In this document: positions 16,766 through 24,732 of the stretch, one piece after another
Layout of the letters: each line of letters begins with the position of its first letter
Numbering within the stretch: the first letter of the stretch is position 1
Source: an uncultured Pelagibacteraceae bacterium
GTDB lineage: Bacteria; Pseudomonadota; Alphaproteobacteria; Pelagibacterales; Pelagibacteraceae
Direction of reading: 5' to 3'
NCBI GenBank assembly: GCA_902596745.1
Contig: CACJUZ010000002.1
Span: 1-57,544, forward strand
Length of the DNA stretch: 57,544 bases
Position numbers and translations under genes: made by a program
The notes under the pieces: model-generated
What the model saw: only the letters and a program-made list of their open reading frames with translations
Told to the model about the DNA's origin: nothing
Databases searched by the model: none

Positions 16766-18625
16766 TTAAGAGGCTTTCTTTTTCTTATCGTCACCGACTA
16801 TGTGATAAACTGGCATTTTTTCCATTGTAAACTTACCTGTTTTAGGGTCTCTTCTAGAAACTGTTAAGCAATGCCAATTTTCATCATCAAGTTTAAGTTT
16901 ATCTCCCCTGTAATAGTATCCTGGCCAACGTGTTTCTTCTCTAAAAAGAGTATGCTCTGTTACACACTGAGAAGTTAAAGTTCTGTGCTTTAACTCCCAA
17001 GCTCTCATTAATTGGTGATAATCTTCAGCACCAACATTTTCAAGATCCTCTTGAAGCCAATCTAGTAGTTCTAGACCTTTTTTTAGCAAATTATCGTTGG
17101 TCATGTAGTTAGCAGTAATTCCTCCAACGTACTCATCCATTATTTTTTGAAGTCTTTGTAAACCTTGTATTGGTGAAATATAACTTGGAGAAACAGTCCC
17201 ACCAGTTATTTCATTTCTTCCGATGGTGTAGTTATCCAAAGGTTTGTAAATAATTTCTTTTAAATTTTCATATTGCTTTTGACTTACATTTATTTCCTCT
17301 GCTTTTTTATCCTCTATATATTTTACTGCTGCTTTAGCTGCTAATCTTCCTTCTGTGAAAGAACCTGATGAAAATTTATGTGCACTTCCTCCGACGGTAT
17401 CGCCTGCTCCAAATAAGCCTTCTACTGTTGTCATTCTATTATAGCCCCAAAAATATTCTGGTGGTGCTATATCCTCTGGGCCGCTTACCCACGCGCCTGA
17501 ACAAGTTGCATGTGATCCCATTACATAAGGTTCGGATGTTGTTAATTCTGGATTGGTATATTTTGGATCTATATTTTGAGAGGCCCACACTACAGCTTGA
17601 CCGACAGTCATTCCTAAAAAGTTTTCCCAACCAACAGTTTCTAGATGAGGATCTTGAAATGCTTCTTTAGTTACCATGTGAATTGGACCACCTCCGGCCA
17701 TTACCTCTTGAATAAATGCATGGTTTCTCAAACAAGTAGGTGTTGGATGATGATCTATATATTCTCCAACTAATTCTTTTGTTTTATCATACCATTTCTT
17801 TTCGTAGTTCTCACCATTAGCATTTTGAGTATAAGTTTTAAGATGTAAGAAATAAGCTCCTACCGGACCATAACCATCTTTAAATCTACATAATACAATT
17901 CTATTTTCCATTTGTGTCATTTTTGCTCCAGCTGCTATAGGTAAAGCGTATGCTGAGCCATTACTCCAAGGAGCATACCAAGTTCTACCCATACCTTCTC
18001 CAACTGCACGAGGTTTAAATATATGTGAAGCTCCACCAGCGGCAACTATAACAGTTTTTGCTTTGAAGACATGGTAATCTCCAGTTCTCATATTAAATCC
18101 AACTGCTCCACCGACACGATTTTTATTATTTTCATCCATTAGTAGATGGGTGACCATTATTCTATTATAAATTTTATCAGCAGACTTTTTAGCTGCTTCT
18201 GCAACGATAGGCTTGTAGCTTTCTCCATGGATCATTATCTGCCATTTACCTTCTCGTTGATATCTCCCAGTTTTTTTATCTTTCATCATAGGAAGTCCCC
18301 ATTCATCAAACATGTGAACAGTCGAGTCCACGTGACGAGCCATATCGTAACCAAGATCTTCTCTTACTAAGCCCATTAAATCATTTCTTGCATACCTTAC
18401 ATGATCTTCTGGCTGGTTTTCATTCCATCTCATACCCATGTAACAGTTGATAGCGTATAAGCCTTGAGCTACTGCACCACTTCTATCTATATTAGCTTTT
18501 TCTACACAAATAATTTTTAAATCTCTTCCCCAGTGCCTGGCTTCAAATGTTGCACCAGTACCAGCCATACCTCCGCCTACTACAAGAATATCACAATCTT
18601 CGTGTACAGTTTTTCCTTTAGGCAT
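16766..18625 (-). CDS. aprA: adenylylsulfate (APS) reductase, flavoprotein subunit
   Basis: A 619-residue FAD protein of the fumarate-reductase/AprA family. FAD-binding VVGGGMAGTG at about 15-24; long AprA-type blocks include GGSAHKFSSGSFTEGR near 410. AprA makes APS from sulfite plus AMP, or the reverse. In marine SAR11-type bacteria without a sulfate-reduction pathway the oxidising direction is expected, which would clear sulfite from sulfonates. It starts inside the aprB stop codon region (shared base 18625). Length fits the family. Confidence 0.95.
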   Translation of the reverse strand: MPKGKTVHEDCDILVVGGGMAGTGATFEARHWGRDLKIICVEKANIDRSGAVAQGLYAINCYMGMRWNENQPEDHVRYARNDLMGLVREDLGYDMARHVDSTVHMFDEWGLPMMKDKKTGRYQREGKWQIMIHGESYKPIVAEAAKKSADKIYNRIMVTHLLMDENNKNRVGGAVGFNMRTGDYHVFKAKTVIVAAGGASHIFKPRAVGEGMGRTWYAPWSNGSAYALPIAAGAKMTQMENRIVLCRFKDGYGPVGAYFLHLKTYTQNANGENYEKKWYDKTKELVGEYIDHHPTPTCLRNHAFIQEVMAGGGPIHMVTKEAFQDPHLETVGWENFLGMTVGQAVVWASQNIDPKYTNPELTTSEPYVMGSHATCSGAWVSGPEDIAPPEYFWGYNRMTTVEGLFGAGDTVGGSAHKFSSGSFTEGRLAAKAAVKYIEDKKAEEINVSQKQYENLKEIIYKPLDNYTIGRNEITGGTVSPSYISPIQGLQRLQKIMDEYVGGITANYMTNDNLLKKGLELLDWLQEDLENVGAEDYHQLMRAWELKHRTLTSQCVTEHTLFREETRWPGYYYRGDKLKLDDENWHCLTVSRRDPKTGKFTMEKMPVYHIVGDDKKKKAS

Positions 18626-19095
18626 TAATAGTAAACTCCTTTTTTGAAAGAGTCTTTGCTGATTGTAGGTAAATCTTTCTTGGTGTCTAATCCCTCTGGC
18701 TCAGAGTAAAGAACTTGAGAGTTCATTTCGCCTTGGCGAGGTTTATCACCCTCAGCAAGTTTCGGAATAAATTTTCCCCAGGGTTTAGTCGTAATTGGAG
18801 AGACGAAATCCTTTTCTGTTCCATTTCTGAATTTTATTTTCCAAGATATTGTTCCTTTTTCTTCTTCTCTTCTTACTCTTACGCTATGGCCCATCGGTGC
18901 AAAATCAGCGTACCCTCTTACATCAATTGCATGATTAGGACATGCTTTTACACATGAATAACATTCCCAACAAAAATTAGGCTCTATGTTTTTAGCTCTA
19001 CGAATAGTTTCGTCGATATGCATAATATCGGAAGGGCAAATATCTACACAGTGCCCGCATCCATCGCATCTAGTCATATATACAAAAGTAGACAT
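18625..19095 (-). CDS. aprB: adenylylsulfate reductase, iron-sulfur subunit
   Basis: A 156-residue ferredoxin-like protein. Two [4Fe-4S] motifs CxxCxxCxxxC at C10/13/16/20 and C42/45/48/52, followed by an AprB-specific tail that wraps around AprA. It passes electrons between the AprA flavin and a membrane partner, most likely the AprM-like protein encoded 63 bases upstream. Translation is coupled to aprA by a 1-base overlap. Confidence 0.95.
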   Translation of the reverse strand: MSTFVYMTRCDGCGHCVDICPSDIMHIDETIRRAKNIEPNFCWECYSCVKACPNHAIDVRGYADFAPMGHSVRVRREEEKGTISWKIKFRNGTEKDFVSPITTKPWGKFIPKLAEGDKPRQGEMNSQVLYSEPEGLDTKKDLPTISKDSFKKGVYY

Positions 19096-19158
19096 AATTA
19101 TTTTCCCTCAGTTTCTATATTAGCTTTAAATAATTTTCTAGTTATATAAATCATAATG

Positions 19159-19950
19159 TTAATAATGTTTTGGTTGCTCTCTTTTAATACCAAGGCCAAA
19201 TTGCTCTGGTGCATCAGCTGGAGGAGGCAAATTGTCTCTAGAACCATCTGCTTCAGCTAAATTTTTTTGTATGGCTGCTCCAGGTTTATAAAACATATGT
19301 GCAAATTTAGACCAGTAAACCCCTCCAAATAAAACAAGATTTGAAATAATAAATAGAATTAAAAATAGATAACTTAACACCGACATTTCGGCTGTCTGGG
19401 TAAATGACCAAGCTAATCCAAATGTAGCACAGGCAAGTAAAGCTAAAACAAATAAGTCTGCAGTTATAATTCTATACCAAGGATGGGCTTCTGCTGATAC
19501 ATCTACTCTTAAAAAAAACCAAAACCAATATCCGCCTAAGCAAGTCATTATCGCTCCAACATGCCAAATAATAGGAATATAGGATGGCGCTACAACACCA
19601 TCAGAATATTTAAAAATCAAAATAACAGATGTGATCCAAAAAAGAATAGTTCCATACATCCCTAATACATGTGCTAGTCTTCTTTTTCCAAATCCAAGTT
19701 CAGACGTAGTTGCTATATCGCTGGCAACTGTTTTTAAAATTACAGCTGTTTTTTTTCCAGCGCTTAATTCTGTTTTTGCAGATTTTTTTGCTTTTTGAGC
19801 ATTTCTAAAAAAATAAACTACATTTTTTTTGTGCAGCATATCTAAACCTGTTCCTATAATGATTAATAATACCATTAAAATTACAAAAAACTGCAAGAAT
19901 GAAACTGGTATTGAAGCTGCAAGTTGTGAAAATGGATTTATTGATAACAT
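19159..19950 (-). CDS. aprM: AprM-like membrane anchor / quinone-linked subunit of the APS reductase
   Basis: A 263-residue protein with about six membrane segments and a basic cytoplasmic loop near residues 45-75. Histidines in membrane segments (AHVLGMYG and IWHVGA) could bind haem, like NarI/QmoC/HdrE-type cytochromes. The soluble tail ends in REQPKHY. The gene directly precedes aprB in the same direction. AprM proteins are thought to link AprBA to the quinone pool. The name is given by position and topology, not by a motif unique to AprM. Confidence 0.7.
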   Translation of the reverse strand: MLSINPFSQLAASIPVSFLQFFVILMVLLIIIGTGLDMLHKKNVVYFFRNAQKAKKSAKTELSAGKKTAVILKTVASDIATTSELGFGKRRLAHVLGMYGTILFWITSVILIFKYSDGVVAPSYIPIIWHVGAIMTCLGGYWFWFFLRVDVSAEAHPWYRIITADLFVLALLACATFGLAWSFTQTAEMSVLSYLFLILFIISNLVLFGGVYWSKFAHMFYKPGAAIQKNLAEADGSRDNLPPPADAPEQFGLGIKREQPKHY

Positions 19951-20001
19951 AAATAATTTTATTAGTTTGAAGTATACAGGTCAAGTGAGAATAGTTCTCA
20001 A

Positions 20002-20394
20002 TTATTTTAGCTTCCCTTCCTTTCTCATTTGCTCTCTGATTTTTGTTGCGGAAATTTGCTGCGTCTTTTCGTCAAGAACTATTTCTTCCATTTTATATCC
20101 AACACCTCTTCCGTAACAAATATTTGTTATATTTGGTACCAAAGTAACTTTTATTCTTCCTTGATAATCCTTTAATGCCTCTAAAATATTTTTTTTTACA
20201 GTTTCAAAATTAAATGGATTATCATCGACACCCTGAACATCGCGAACCATGATATTTACTTGCCCAGTTTTTTTTAAGATTTCTTCAAATAGTTTCTGGT
20301 GACCTGCATGCCAAGGTTGCCATCTTCCAAGCATTTGGGCAGTAGGTTTTTTGTTATCCCAGACATGACCATCGTTTTTCATTTGGCCTGTCAT
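20002..20394 (-). CDS. small HxGH nucleotidyltransferase in the apr operon
   Basis: A 130-residue protein of the nucleotidylyltransferase superfamily. It has GRWQPWHAGH with the HxGH motif at 29-32, MVRDVQG at 49-55 and ISATKIR at 114-120, matching the HxGH and ISxTxxR motifs of NadM/PPAT/ATP-sulfurylase folds. It is much shorter than ATP sulfurylase (about 390 residues) and archaeal NadM (about 170). It sits between the CADD-type gene (10-base gap) and aprM (51-base gap). It could release AMP or ATP from APS, or act on an unrelated nucleotide; function is open. Confidence 0.75.
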   Translation of the reverse strand: MTGQMKNDGHVWDNKKPTAQMLGRWQPWHAGHQKLFEEILKKTGQVNIMVRDVQGVDDNPFNFETVKKNILEALKDYQGRIKVTLVPNITNICYGRGVGYKMEEIVLDEKTQQISATKIREQMRKEGKLK

Positions 20395-20404
20395 TAAAGA
20401 ATCT

Positions 20405-21070
20405 TTACGCAGCAGCTTGAATTTTATGCTTAGAAGACATGCCGCTTAAGAAATTCCAAAGATATCTAGCTGTCAGCATAGAAGCTTTTTCTGCTTTAAC
20501 TTTTTCCTCTTCTGTCAAAGCATCTAAAAGTTTTTCACACTCTTTTCTATGAATTACATCAGCAGCTTTATGAGCTTCAAAAAACTCAAGACCTTCCTTA
20601 GATGTAACTCCATAAAAGTTTTTTAATCCTCTTATTTTCGTTTCAGCTATTTCAGGAATTTGTCTTTCGTAAGTATATAAAGATGCTAAACCTTCTGCAT
20701 ATGATTTTCTCGCTTGATGGAAAAAGTTTTCAATCATATCGTTAGTAAACCACTCTCTTTTTACATCTTCGATTTTGTCTTTATCAGCACCCATTGCTAA
20801 TGCAAAGTTTTTCCAAAGTTTAGGATGATCTGCATTTGGGTTTTCCTCGTCTTGGAGATTTTCTAAAAGAATTTTTCTTTTTTCAATATCTTCACAAATC
20901 GAGTGTGTAGCGCTGATATATCTTGGAAATGCTTTTACGTGTTGGTAATATTGTTCTGCGTAATCTTTAATAATTTCTCTTGTTAGTTTTCCTTCATTCC
21001 AAGACTTGTAGAATGGATGATTTAATAAATGGTACTGGTCTAGTTTTTTGTTAAGCTCTTGTGAAAACAT
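20405..21070 (-). CDS. CADD/TenA-PqqC-like diiron oxidase, candidate p-aminobenzoate synthase
   Basis: A 221-residue haem-oxygenase-fold diiron protein. Every residue I recall from Chlamydia CADD has a counterpart here: iron ligands Glu75, His82, Glu135, His167, Asp171 and His174 (the last three as HKAADVIH), the self-consumed tyrosine Tyr21 in HPFY, Tyr134, and the amino-donor lysine Lys145 in TKIRGL. CADD makes p-aminobenzoate for folate from its own tyrosine. A clear AAGGAG site stands 5 bases before the ATG. It is the first gene of the apr operon, which is an unexpected place for a folate enzyme. Confidence 0.82.
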   Translation of the reverse strand: MFSQELNKKLDQYHLLNHPFYKSWNEGKLTREIIKDYAEQYYQHVKAFPRYISATHSICEDIEKRKILLENLQDEENPNADHPKLWKNFALAMGADKDKIEDVKREWFTNDMIENFFHQARKSYAEGLASLYTYERQIPEIAETKIRGLKNFYGVTSKEGLEFFEAHKAADVIHRKECEKLLDALTEEEKVKAEKASMLTARYLWNFLSGMSSKHKIQAAA

Positions 21071-21150
21071 ATATCTCCTTGGTTAATTAACATTATTAAA
21101 ACTATTTTTACTTAGGAAATAGAATAATGATTTATCCACATTAAGTATAC

Positions 21151-21187
21151 AAAAAAAGGTGCGATGTTCTCGTTTTGATTCACCTTT
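21151..21187 (-). terminator. probable terminator after the MFS transporter
   Basis: Read on the minus strand: AAAGGTG, a 19-base loop, CACCTTT, then a run of seven T. It lies 30 bases after the MFS stop and before the CADD/apr operon. A TATACT box immediately downstream (about 21146-21151) could be the -10 box of the apr operon. Confidence 0.55.
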
Positions 21188-21215
21188 GATTCCGATTTAG
21201 ACTCAAAATACAACC

Positions 21216-22442
21216 TTAAATTGTCGCCTCAGATCTCTGAATAGGTCGCTCGTTTATAGGATAATGAACAATTGTTGCAAATATTGATAAGGCAATAGCT
21301 ATGTAGAAAGCAAAATCATAGGAACCAAATTGATCATAAAAATATCCTCCCAGATACGCTCCTATGAAAGCTCCAACTTGGTGACTCAAAAATACAATAC
21401 CAAAAAGAGAGCTTAAGTATTTAGTTCCAAATATTTGGGCTACTATCCCATTTGTTGGGGGAACAGTAGATAACCATAGTAATCCAAAAGAAATTCCAAA
21501 AACTATGGACATTATGTTTGATGGTGGTGAAAAAATAAAAATAGCAATCGATATTGCTCTCAAGGCATAGAGAATACAAAGTAAACTTTTCTTTTTATAT
21601 TTAGTCCCTAAATAGCCCATACCTAAAGTTCCAATAATATTAAATAATCCTATAAGTGCTAAAATAATAGTTGCTGACCAACCTCCCATACCCCTTTCTT
21701 GCATATATCCAGGTATATGCGTAGCGATCAAAGTTATTTGGAACCCACAAACAAAAAAGCCTGCATTAAGTAAAAGATATCCTTTATGAGAAAAAGCTTC
21801 TTTTATCGCTTCAAAAAAAGTTTGATCTTTCACGACTGATTGATTTTGATCAATTAACTTTTTTGGAGAAAATATAAATAACGATACTATTGAACCAAAT
21901 AGAATAAAATATAAAAAATATTTTAAAGTTTCTTCCCAACCAAATTCCCCAAGAGAATATTTTGTAAACAAAGGTGCAATAAAATATCCAACTGATGCCG
22001 CAGCAGTAACAAGACCTGAGGCTATTGTTCTTTTCTCATTCGGAAAATGTTTGCTAACTTCTGAGACGGGCACACTTATTGCAGTAGCTCCTAAAGCAAT
22101 TCCAATTAAAACTCCAAGACTAATTTGAAAATAAATACCTGTGTTGGGCCCGGAATAAAGCATAAATATACCAGCTCCGAAAATTAGAAAACCAATAAAA
22201 ACTGCTTTATTTCCTCCAAACCTATCTGCAACCAATCCAAACAAAGGAGAAAACATTCCCCAAAAAATCATTTGAATACCAATTGCTAGACCAAACTCTG
22301 TGCGTGTACATCCTAATCCTTCTTCAAAAGCTTGAAAGAAAAGTCCAAAGGTCTGCCTAAGACCCATAGAAATCATTATCACTACGCAAGCTGAGATTAG
22401 AACAATAAGAGTTAATCTGTTATTAATAAACTTTTCTGACAT
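21216..22442 (-). CDS. MFS transporter (12 membrane segments)
   Basis: A 408-residue major facilitator protein with about 12 membrane segments. GLVADRFGGNKAV between segments 2 and 3 is the MFS motif A (G-x3-D-R-x-G), and a long central loop lies near residue 200. It resembles the monocarboxylate/oxalate-formate type of bacterial MFS. It starts directly after the stop of the PLP enzyme (adjacent bases), so the two probably act together, for example import of an amino acid or sulfur compound. The substrate cannot be assigned. Confidence 0.88.
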   Translation of the reverse strand: MSEKFINNRLTLIVLISACVVIMISMGLRQTFGLFFQAFEEGLGCTRTEFGLAIGIQMIFWGMFSPLFGLVADRFGGNKAVFIGFLIFGAGIFMLYSGPNTGIYFQISLGVLIGIALGATAISVPVSEVSKHFPNEKRTIASGLVTAAASVGYFIAPLFTKYSLGEFGWEETLKYFLYFILFGSIVSLFIFSPKKLIDQNQSVVKDQTFFEAIKEAFSHKGYLLLNAGFFVCGFQITLIATHIPGYMQERGMGGWSATIILALIGLFNIIGTLGMGYLGTKYKKKSLLCILYALRAISIAIFIFSPPSNIMSIVFGISFGLLWLSTVPPTNGIVAQIFGTKYLSSLFGIVFLSHQVGAFIGAYLGGYFYDQFGSYDFAFYIAIALSIFATIVHYPINERPIQRSEATI

Positions 22443-23633
22443 TTATTTTACAAATTTTAGAGCTTTATTAAGATCAGCAATTAATTCTTTTGGTTCTTCT
22501 AATCCAATATGCAATCGTACAATATGTTCGTCTTTACCAAAACGGTAGAAATGTCGCCCTTTTATGTATTCAGTATTTTTTTTTAGATCTTGTAAAATCG
22601 CCAAACTCTCAAATCCACCCCAACTATATCCAATTCCAAATAATTCAAGTGAATTTACAAATTTAATTACTGAAGATTTTTTTCTACTTTTTATAACTAT
22701 AGAAAATAAGCTTGTTGCACCAGAATAATATTTTTTCCAAAGTTTATAATTTTTAGATGATGGTTTGTGAGGAAATAAAATCTCTTTTACTTTTTTATGT
22801 TTTTTAAGATAATTAATAACTTTAATAGCATTTTCATAATGTTGTTTTAACCTTACATCTAAAGTCCTAAGACCTCTTATAATTAAATATGCCTCATCAG
22901 CTGACATTCTATATCCAGATAATTTATAAAAAAACATGATTTTTTTATAAACTTTTTTATTTACCGCTAAAGTTCCCCCCATTGCATCTGAATGACCAGA
23001 AAAATATTTGGTTGCAGACGAAAATGATATATCGAATCCAATTTTAAGTGGTTTTAAATACAGGGGTGTACCCCAAGTATTATCGAGCATAGTTACAATA
23101 TTTTTCTTTTTTGCAATTCTTACAATTTTAGTTAAATCTTGAAATTCAAAAGTATTACTTCCTGGATTTTCTACAAATATCATTTTAGTTTTTTTTGTAA
23201 TTTTATTTCTTAAATCCTCAAATTTCTCTGGATTATAAAACTTAGCAATAATATTAAATTGTTTTAAGAGATCTTCAGTAATTTCCTTCGTCGGTCCGTA
23301 TACATTGTCTGAAACAATTATTTCATCTCCTGGTCTACACAAACTCAATAAGGCTAACGATATTCCTCCAAATCCCGTACCAGTTAAAAAAACGTGATAA
23401 GCTTCCTCAAGTTTTTTTATAATATTTTCTAATTCAATTGTTGTTGTGCTGCCATATCGACCGTAAGAATAGTGGGTAATATTTTTGTGTAATTTAATTT
23501 TTTTCTCATGAGAAATCATCTCTTGCATTGTATTAAAAAGTATTGTTGAAGCTCTTGTTACAGGTGGATTTGCAGATCTATTATCATTATCTTTAGTGGG
23601 ATGTTTTAAAAATGTGTTTATAGACTTTTTCAT
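22443..23633 (-). CDS. Cys/Met-metabolism PLP enzyme (cystathionine beta-lyase-like)
   Basis: A 396-residue fold-type I PLP enzyme of the Cys/Met metabolism family. PLP lysine in SSATKYFSGHSD near residue 197, TGTGFGGISLALL near 82 (phosphate-binding loop) and DNTWGTP near 172. The C-terminal FGIGYSWGGFESL block is typical of cystathionine beta-lyase (MetC). It probably cleaves C-S bonds of cystathionine, cysteine or related compounds. Coupled to the MFS gene. It diverges from the 27-residue peptide gene across about 65 bases. Confidence 0.88.
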   Translation of the reverse strand: MKKSINTFLKHPTKDNDNRSANPPVTRASTILFNTMQEMISHEKKIKLHKNITHYSYGRYGSTTTIELENIIKKLEEAYHVFLTGTGFGGISLALLSLCRPGDEIIVSDNVYGPTKEITEDLLKQFNIIAKFYNPEKFEDLRNKITKKTKMIFVENPGSNTFEFQDLTKIVRIAKKKNIVTMLDNTWGTPLYLKPLKIGFDISFSSATKYFSGHSDAMGGTLAVNKKVYKKIMFFYKLSGYRMSADEAYLIIRGLRTLDVRLKQHYENAIKVINYLKKHKKVKEILFPHKPSSKNYKLWKKYYSGATSLFSIVIKSRKKSSVIKFVNSLELFGIGYSWGGFESLAILQDLKKNTEYIKGRHFYRFGKDEHIVRLHIGLEEPKELIADLNKALKFVK

Positions 23634-23684
23634 AAAAAGAGTATAAGTGAAGTTTATATAAGTTTATTTAATTAAGATATAAAA

Positions 23685-23691
23685 AAGGAGG
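23685..23691 (+). promoter_or_regulatory. strong Shine-Dalgarno site for the 27-residue peptide
   Basis: AAGGAGG with 7 bases to the ATG at 23699. Most genes here have weak or no Shine-Dalgarno sequence, so this near-perfect match argues that the short ORF downstream is translated at a high rate. Confidence 0.8.
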
Positions 23692-23698
23692 CAAAAGT

Positions 23699-23782
23699 AT
23701 GGGTTACCCAAAAAAACATAGAGGTAGACGTAAAATAGGCTCTAAGAAAAGAAGAGCCAGAAAAAGAAATAAGCGTAAGTAA
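23699..23782 (+). CDS. 27-residue very basic peptide, candidate small ribosomal protein
   Basis: The peptide starts MGYPKKHRGRRKIG and ends RARKRNKRK. Of 27 residues, 16 are Lys or Arg and one is His; no acidic residue is present. It has a strong AAGGAGG site 7 bases upstream. This profile is like the tiny rRNA-binding proteins of bacterial ribosomes (bTHX, mycobacterial bS22/bL37, eukaryotic eL41), but I cannot match it to one by sequence. The next gene starts 8 bases after its stop. Too short for normal gene callers, so often missed. Confidence 0.72.
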   Translation: MGYPKKHRGRRKIGSKKRRARKRNKRK

Positions 23783-23789
23783 TTAACAA

Positions 23790-24494
23790 ATGATTGAAAT
23801 TTCAAAAATCCGTAAATTAAGTTTATGGATTTTTTTCCTGCCTTTAATTGCTATAAACTTATGTTTGATCATATCGGTAAATCCAGAGTTTCTAGATGAA
23901 ACAATTTTTCAAGTAGATCAAATAGGAAGATCTGGTTTTTCTATACCTTATTTAGACGGGAGCCTCTCAATTAGTAGAGCTTCAAGAACATTTCCTCAGT
24001 ACTTAATATTTAAACCAGCTATGATTATTACTGGAATACTATTATTTTATTATTGGAGCAATTATAATAGATTAATTTGTAATTTAAGAAATACAGAAAA
24101 TTTTAAATATAAGTTTCGTTTATTTGGAATTTTATCAGCGATATTTTTAATAATTCATTCAATTTTTTTAGGAGTAAAGTTCGACATCCAGTTATATAAA
24201 CTTTTTAGAAGGGTAGTTTTGCTTCTATTTATAATATTTGAATTAATTGCTCAAGGAATGCTTGTAAATTATTTATATAATGTAAAGGATAAAGTCTCTG
24301 AGATAATTAACAAAAAAATTTTAATTTTAAAAATATGTTTAGTTTCAATTTTAGTTATAGTAGCAATTGCTAGTTTACCTATACTAGTGACTAAAGGTAA
24401 TACTCATTTTAAACACGCATTAGAATGGAACTATTTTGTAGGTGTTATTGCTTTTTATTTAATGACTTTTTTTTTCTGGAGAAGAACCACTTAA
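23790..24494 (+). CDS. six-helix membrane protein of unknown function
   Basis: A 234-residue protein with about six membrane segments and a 50-residue non-cytoplasmic loop after the first. That loop holds GRSGFSIPYLDGS and an FPQY motif near residue 70; HALEWNYFVG precedes the last helix. This arrangement loosely recalls the Frag1/DRAM/Sfk1-type proteins, but the match is weak. It follows the basic peptide by 8 bases and its stop codon touches the end hairpin of the candidate RNA on the other strand. Confidence 0.75.
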   Translation: MIEISKIRKLSLWIFFLPLIAINLCLIISVNPEFLDETIFQVDQIGRSGFSIPYLDGSLSISRASRTFPQYLIFKPAMIITGILLFYYWSNYNRLICNLRNTENFKYKFRLFGILSAIFLIIHSIFLGVKFDIQLYKLFRRVVLLLFIIFELIAQGMLVNYLYNVKDKVSEIINKKILILKICLVSILVIVAIASLPILVTKGNTHFKHALEWNYFVGVIAFYLMTFFFWRRTT

Positions 24495-24665
24495 ATTTCT
24501 AGGCTTTCGCCCAGAAATTTAGTAGTTTTGGTTCGTCGTTGTAGGCGCTACCGCCGAACCCACCCGATCAACCATTTTAGCGCTACTCAGTTGACCTTTC
24601 TGCCCCTTAAGCTTGAACCTCTCGGTTTTTCCTTAATTGGCCAGTTAAGAGTTGCCTCTTAATTA
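24493..24665 (-). ncRNA. candidate structured RNA with five hairpins, three with GNRA loops
   Basis: Read on the minus strand from 24665 down. Hairpin 1: TTAAGAG-GCAA-CTCTTAA (24645-24662). Hairpin 2: AACC-GAGA-GGTT (24616-24627). Hairpin 3: GGTCAAC/GTTGATC with a 17-base loop holding AGCGCT (24566-24596). Hairpin 4: GGTTCG/CGAACC enclosing GTAG/CTAC (24530-24560). Hairpin 5: a 12-pair stem with a GAAA loop and one G-U pair (24493-24520), terminator-like but without a U-run. GCAA, GAGA and GAAA loops appear only on the minus strand, which sets the direction. No good ORF fills the interval and G+C is locally higher than in the neighbours. It lies 67 bases after mnmA. It does not show the signature bases of tmRNA, SRP RNA, RNase P RNA or 6S RNA that I know. 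Confidence 0.65.
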
Positions 24666-24732
24666 AATATATTAAAACATACATGAAAAAATAAATGTAT
24701 CACTTATTAGTTGATTGATATTTGCCTGTGGA

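Noticed and set aside
21150-21180. LexA-type operator (GTTC-N7-GTTC) near the apr promoter
   Set aside because: Only one half-site (GTTC) is exact; the second is GATT. It lies in the loop of the terminator.
24493-24665. tmRNA, SRP RNA, RNase P RNA or 6S RNA
   Set aside because: I found no tag-like reading frame ending in Ala-Ala, no GGAAGGAAGCAG-like SRP core, no GAGGAAAGTC RNase P core and no long closing stem as in 6S RNA. Left as unassigned.
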